From: Nocardioides perillae
GTDB lineage: Bacteria; Actinomycetota; Actinomycetes; Propionibacteriales; Nocardioidaceae
Length of the DNA stretch: 64,000 nucleotides
Assembly (NCBI RefSeq): GCF_013409425.1
Contig: NZ_JACCAC010000001.1
Location: 124,001 to 188,000, forward strand
Direction: 5' to 3'
In this document: in pieces, positions 63,601 through 64,000 of the stretch
Layout: every line of letters begins with the position of its first letter
How positions within the stretch are numbered: position 1 is the stretch's first letter
Program-made: the position numbers and the translations under genes
Notes under the pieces: generated by a model
What the model was told of the DNA's origin: nothing
What the model saw: only the letters and a program-made list of their open reading frames with translations
Databases searched by the model: none

Positions 63601-63689
63601 TCGCCGCCCGCGCCCTCGGCTCCCACGACGCCGCCGAGGGCGTCCTCGCCTTCGCCGAGGGGCGCGAGCCGGTCTGGCAGGGGCGCTAG
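60660..63689 (+). CDS. SRPBCC / thiolase-like / enoyl-CoA hydratase fusion
   Basis: 1009 residues. (1) About 70-235: SRPBCC-like domain (GGTHGQQLKIMGIPAEVAWT ... VVLDAGLSGDPVAGPLG). (2) About 254-640: thiolase-like fold of the SCP2/acetyl-CoA acetyltransferase type (TPVVVGVGQVVQRTPT; VSSPYPKLLCANLQVD; VTGGLTFAGGPGNAYGGHA), but the position of the nucleophile Cys reads ARFGGDGG, so classical thiolysis looks lost. (3) About 757-1009: crotonase (VVTIDRPHRRNAVDLP; GSFSAGMDLKA oxyanion loop; EGHALAGGCELAL; LPEPKRG with the general-acid Glu). It probably acts in CoA-thioester degradation. GTG supported by TAGGGT. The stop shares CTAG with the CoA-transferase gene. Confidence 0.85.
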   Translation: MSRPSPWRQVTRARRTATEVARLLTREPALVRDVAVGLLPDPVRRVAGLGAPAGAASSPVAGGDPDAGAPEHVTPGEVTGHLRAVSARALLPLAQDAARDLVGDLGRQADWLTLHAAWRGEAPGHAVEGGTHGQQLKIMGIPAEVAWTIARADDSVVALTGTGPMGLRLALAASVAPAAGGARVVLDAGLSGDPVAGPLGASVTRSIGEALEASLGRLVALAAGAGPTGGEQAGSRGRTAPVLHHASGRRLDPRTPVVVGVGQVVQRTPTAPWREPADLAVEALRRAADDSAAADRPGLLAAADLVCAVASASWVYRDLAAEVAARLGAAPAATVQTARFGGDGGQLAVNEAGRAVAAGEASVVLVLGAESGATLATAQKAGEQPTWTEQPADVAPTRTLGSDREPNTALEGEVGLGAPVYAYALVESALRARAGATPEEHRARITGLWSRLSRVAADNPAAWLPRAFTAEELAATGPDNRPVSSPYPKLLCANLQVDLASGLVVTSVAAAEAAGVPQEQWVFLHAGAAASDEWFVSERGDLAASPAIRAVGRAVLEHAGLRIDDVRLVDLYSCFPAAVQVAAHELGLPLDDPDRPLSVTGGLTFAGGPGNAYGGHAVATMVQRLREDRDAVGLTTSLGWYLTKHAAGLLSARPPERAYAALAPVVPPEPRRTATGSWEGPAVVEACTVPYDRAGEPEAAVVAAVTPDGTRALVRVTDPATVRRLDAGDPLGWTVALRDGELVVLEEGRAPVPPPPPLTVRTEDHGPVRVVTIDRPHRRNAVDLPTAELLERVFDGIEADPGVRVAVLTGAGGSFSAGMDLKAAAAGQLPITERGGPLGITARTFRTPLIAAVEGHALAGGCELALVADLVVAASDATFGLPEPKRGLVAAAGGVLRLTQRLPRAVALEMALTGDPQTAERMHAVGLVNRVVEPGGALDAALDLARRIAANAPLSVEVSHEIALATPSWSDEEAFDRQSDLAARALGSHDAAEGVLAFAEGREPVWQGR

Positions 63690-64000
63690 GCCGGGGCCCA
63701 GCCCCGCAGGAGCGGGACGTCGAGGCGGGCGGCGAGCTCGTCGTACGTCGTGCCGGCGAGGTCGCGCACGACCAGGCCGTCAACGGTGACGTCGAAGGTC
63801 GCGAGGTCGGTGTAGACGCGGTCGACGCAGCCGACCCCGGTCAGCGGGTAGGTGCACTCCGGCACGATCTTGGGGCTGCCGTCCTTCGCGAGCAGCGTCA
63901 TCACCACGAAGACCGACTTCGCGCCGATGGCGAGGTCCATCGCGCCGCCGACGGCGGGGATCGCGTCGGGAGCGCCGGTGTGCCAGTTGGCCAGGTCGCC
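63686..64000 (-). CDS. CoA-transferase subunit B, C-terminal part (runs off the window)
   Basis: The visible 104 residues read AIPAVGGAMDLAIGAKSVFV, LAKDGSPKIVPECTYPLTG, CVDRVYTDLATFDV, which is the C-terminal half of the 3-oxoacid (succinyl) CoA-transferase subunit B. The expected CoA donor/acceptor (e.g. 3-oxoadipate or acetoacetate) cannot be told from this part. Reads in frame from base 64000; the 5' end and the catalytic Glu lie outside the window. Convergent with the fusion gene. Confidence 0.92.
   Translation of the reverse strand, partial: GDLANWHTGAPDAIPAVGGAMDLAIGAKSVFVVMTLLAKDGSPKIVPECTYPLTGVGCVDRVYTDLATFDVTVDGLVVRDLAGTTYDELAARLDVPLLRGWAPA

Overview
The window is about 75 percent GC. 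It has many GTG starts, GTGA stop/start overlaps, TAnnnT -10 hexamers 6-8 nt before start codons, and the actinobacterial order ppa / dacB / zincin / tilS / hpt / ftsH / folE-folP-folB-folK / DUF3180 ... DUF2520-panC-panD. Together these point to a chromosome of an actinomycete, most likely Nocardioidaceae (Nocardioides-like); the genus is inference. No rRNA, tRNA, CRISPR array or complete insertion sequence was seen.

Layout. 0-3 kb: cofactor genes on the minus strand (nadB partial, then DUF2520-panC-panD). 3-13.7 kb: an accessory block that splits the vitamin cluster known from Mycobacterium. It holds a reduced MidA-like methyltransferase, a GT2 / sulfotransferase / sulfotransferase-GT2-fusion surface-glycan trio, a glycine-betaine-type ABC importer, a tandem GNAT and a coiled-coil membrane protein. 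13.7-24 kb: the conserved core, with DUF3180, folK, folB, folP, folE, ftsH, hpt, tilS, zincin and dacB on the minus strand and ppa on the plus strand. 24-35.4 kb: a methyltransferase, an acyl-CoA oxidase-like flavoprotein, an NlpC/P60 hydrolase, a PAP2 enzyme, a thiamine ABC importer under a TPP riboswitch, an ElaA-type GNAT and a metallo-beta-lactamase-fold protein. 35.5-48.1 kb: a stress and iron region with an SDR, small proteins, a divergent DUF2470 / DUF1540 pair with iron-box-like sites, a SpoIIE-type phosphatase-kinase-STAS protein, a LuxR regulator, a SigB/SigF-type sigma factor, a GAF-ANTAR protein, a haem-oxygenase-like diiron protein with a CDGSH protein, a CYP152 peroxygenase and a zinc alcohol dehydrogenase. 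48.1-50.5 kb: a DUF222-HNH (13E12-like) gene between oppositely oriented 26-bp repeat arrays, then an SMR exporter behind a guanidine-III riboswitch. 50.6-64 kb: UDP-glucose dehydrogenase, a methyltransferase, a HAD phosphatase, a Ser/Thr kinase, a membrane protein, an SRPBCC protein, a double-GAF chemoreceptor-like protein, a renalase-like flavoprotein, DUF3140, HU, an LLM oxidoreductase, a three-domain SRPBCC/thiolase-like/crotonase fusion and a partial CoA-transferase subunit.

How the parts work together. Two promoter grammars recur. The first is TAnnnT followed 6-8 nt later by ATG/GTG, which implies leaderless housekeeping transcripts and fixes many starts. The second is GNNT-N15/16-GGGTAC, a SigB-like form that sits ahead of the small 59-residue gene, the LuxR regulator, the GAF-ANTAR protein, the P450, the HAD phosphatase and DUF3140, with weaker versions ahead of the SpoIIE-type protein and the alcohol dehydrogenase. 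Because the window also encodes a SigB-family sigma factor and a multidomain regulator of the kind that controls such factors, a local stress regulon is the most coherent new picture here. The other striking items are the repeat arrays around the HNH gene, the interlocked divergent promoters of the betaine importer, the two iron-box-like sites, and the two unusual fusion proteins.
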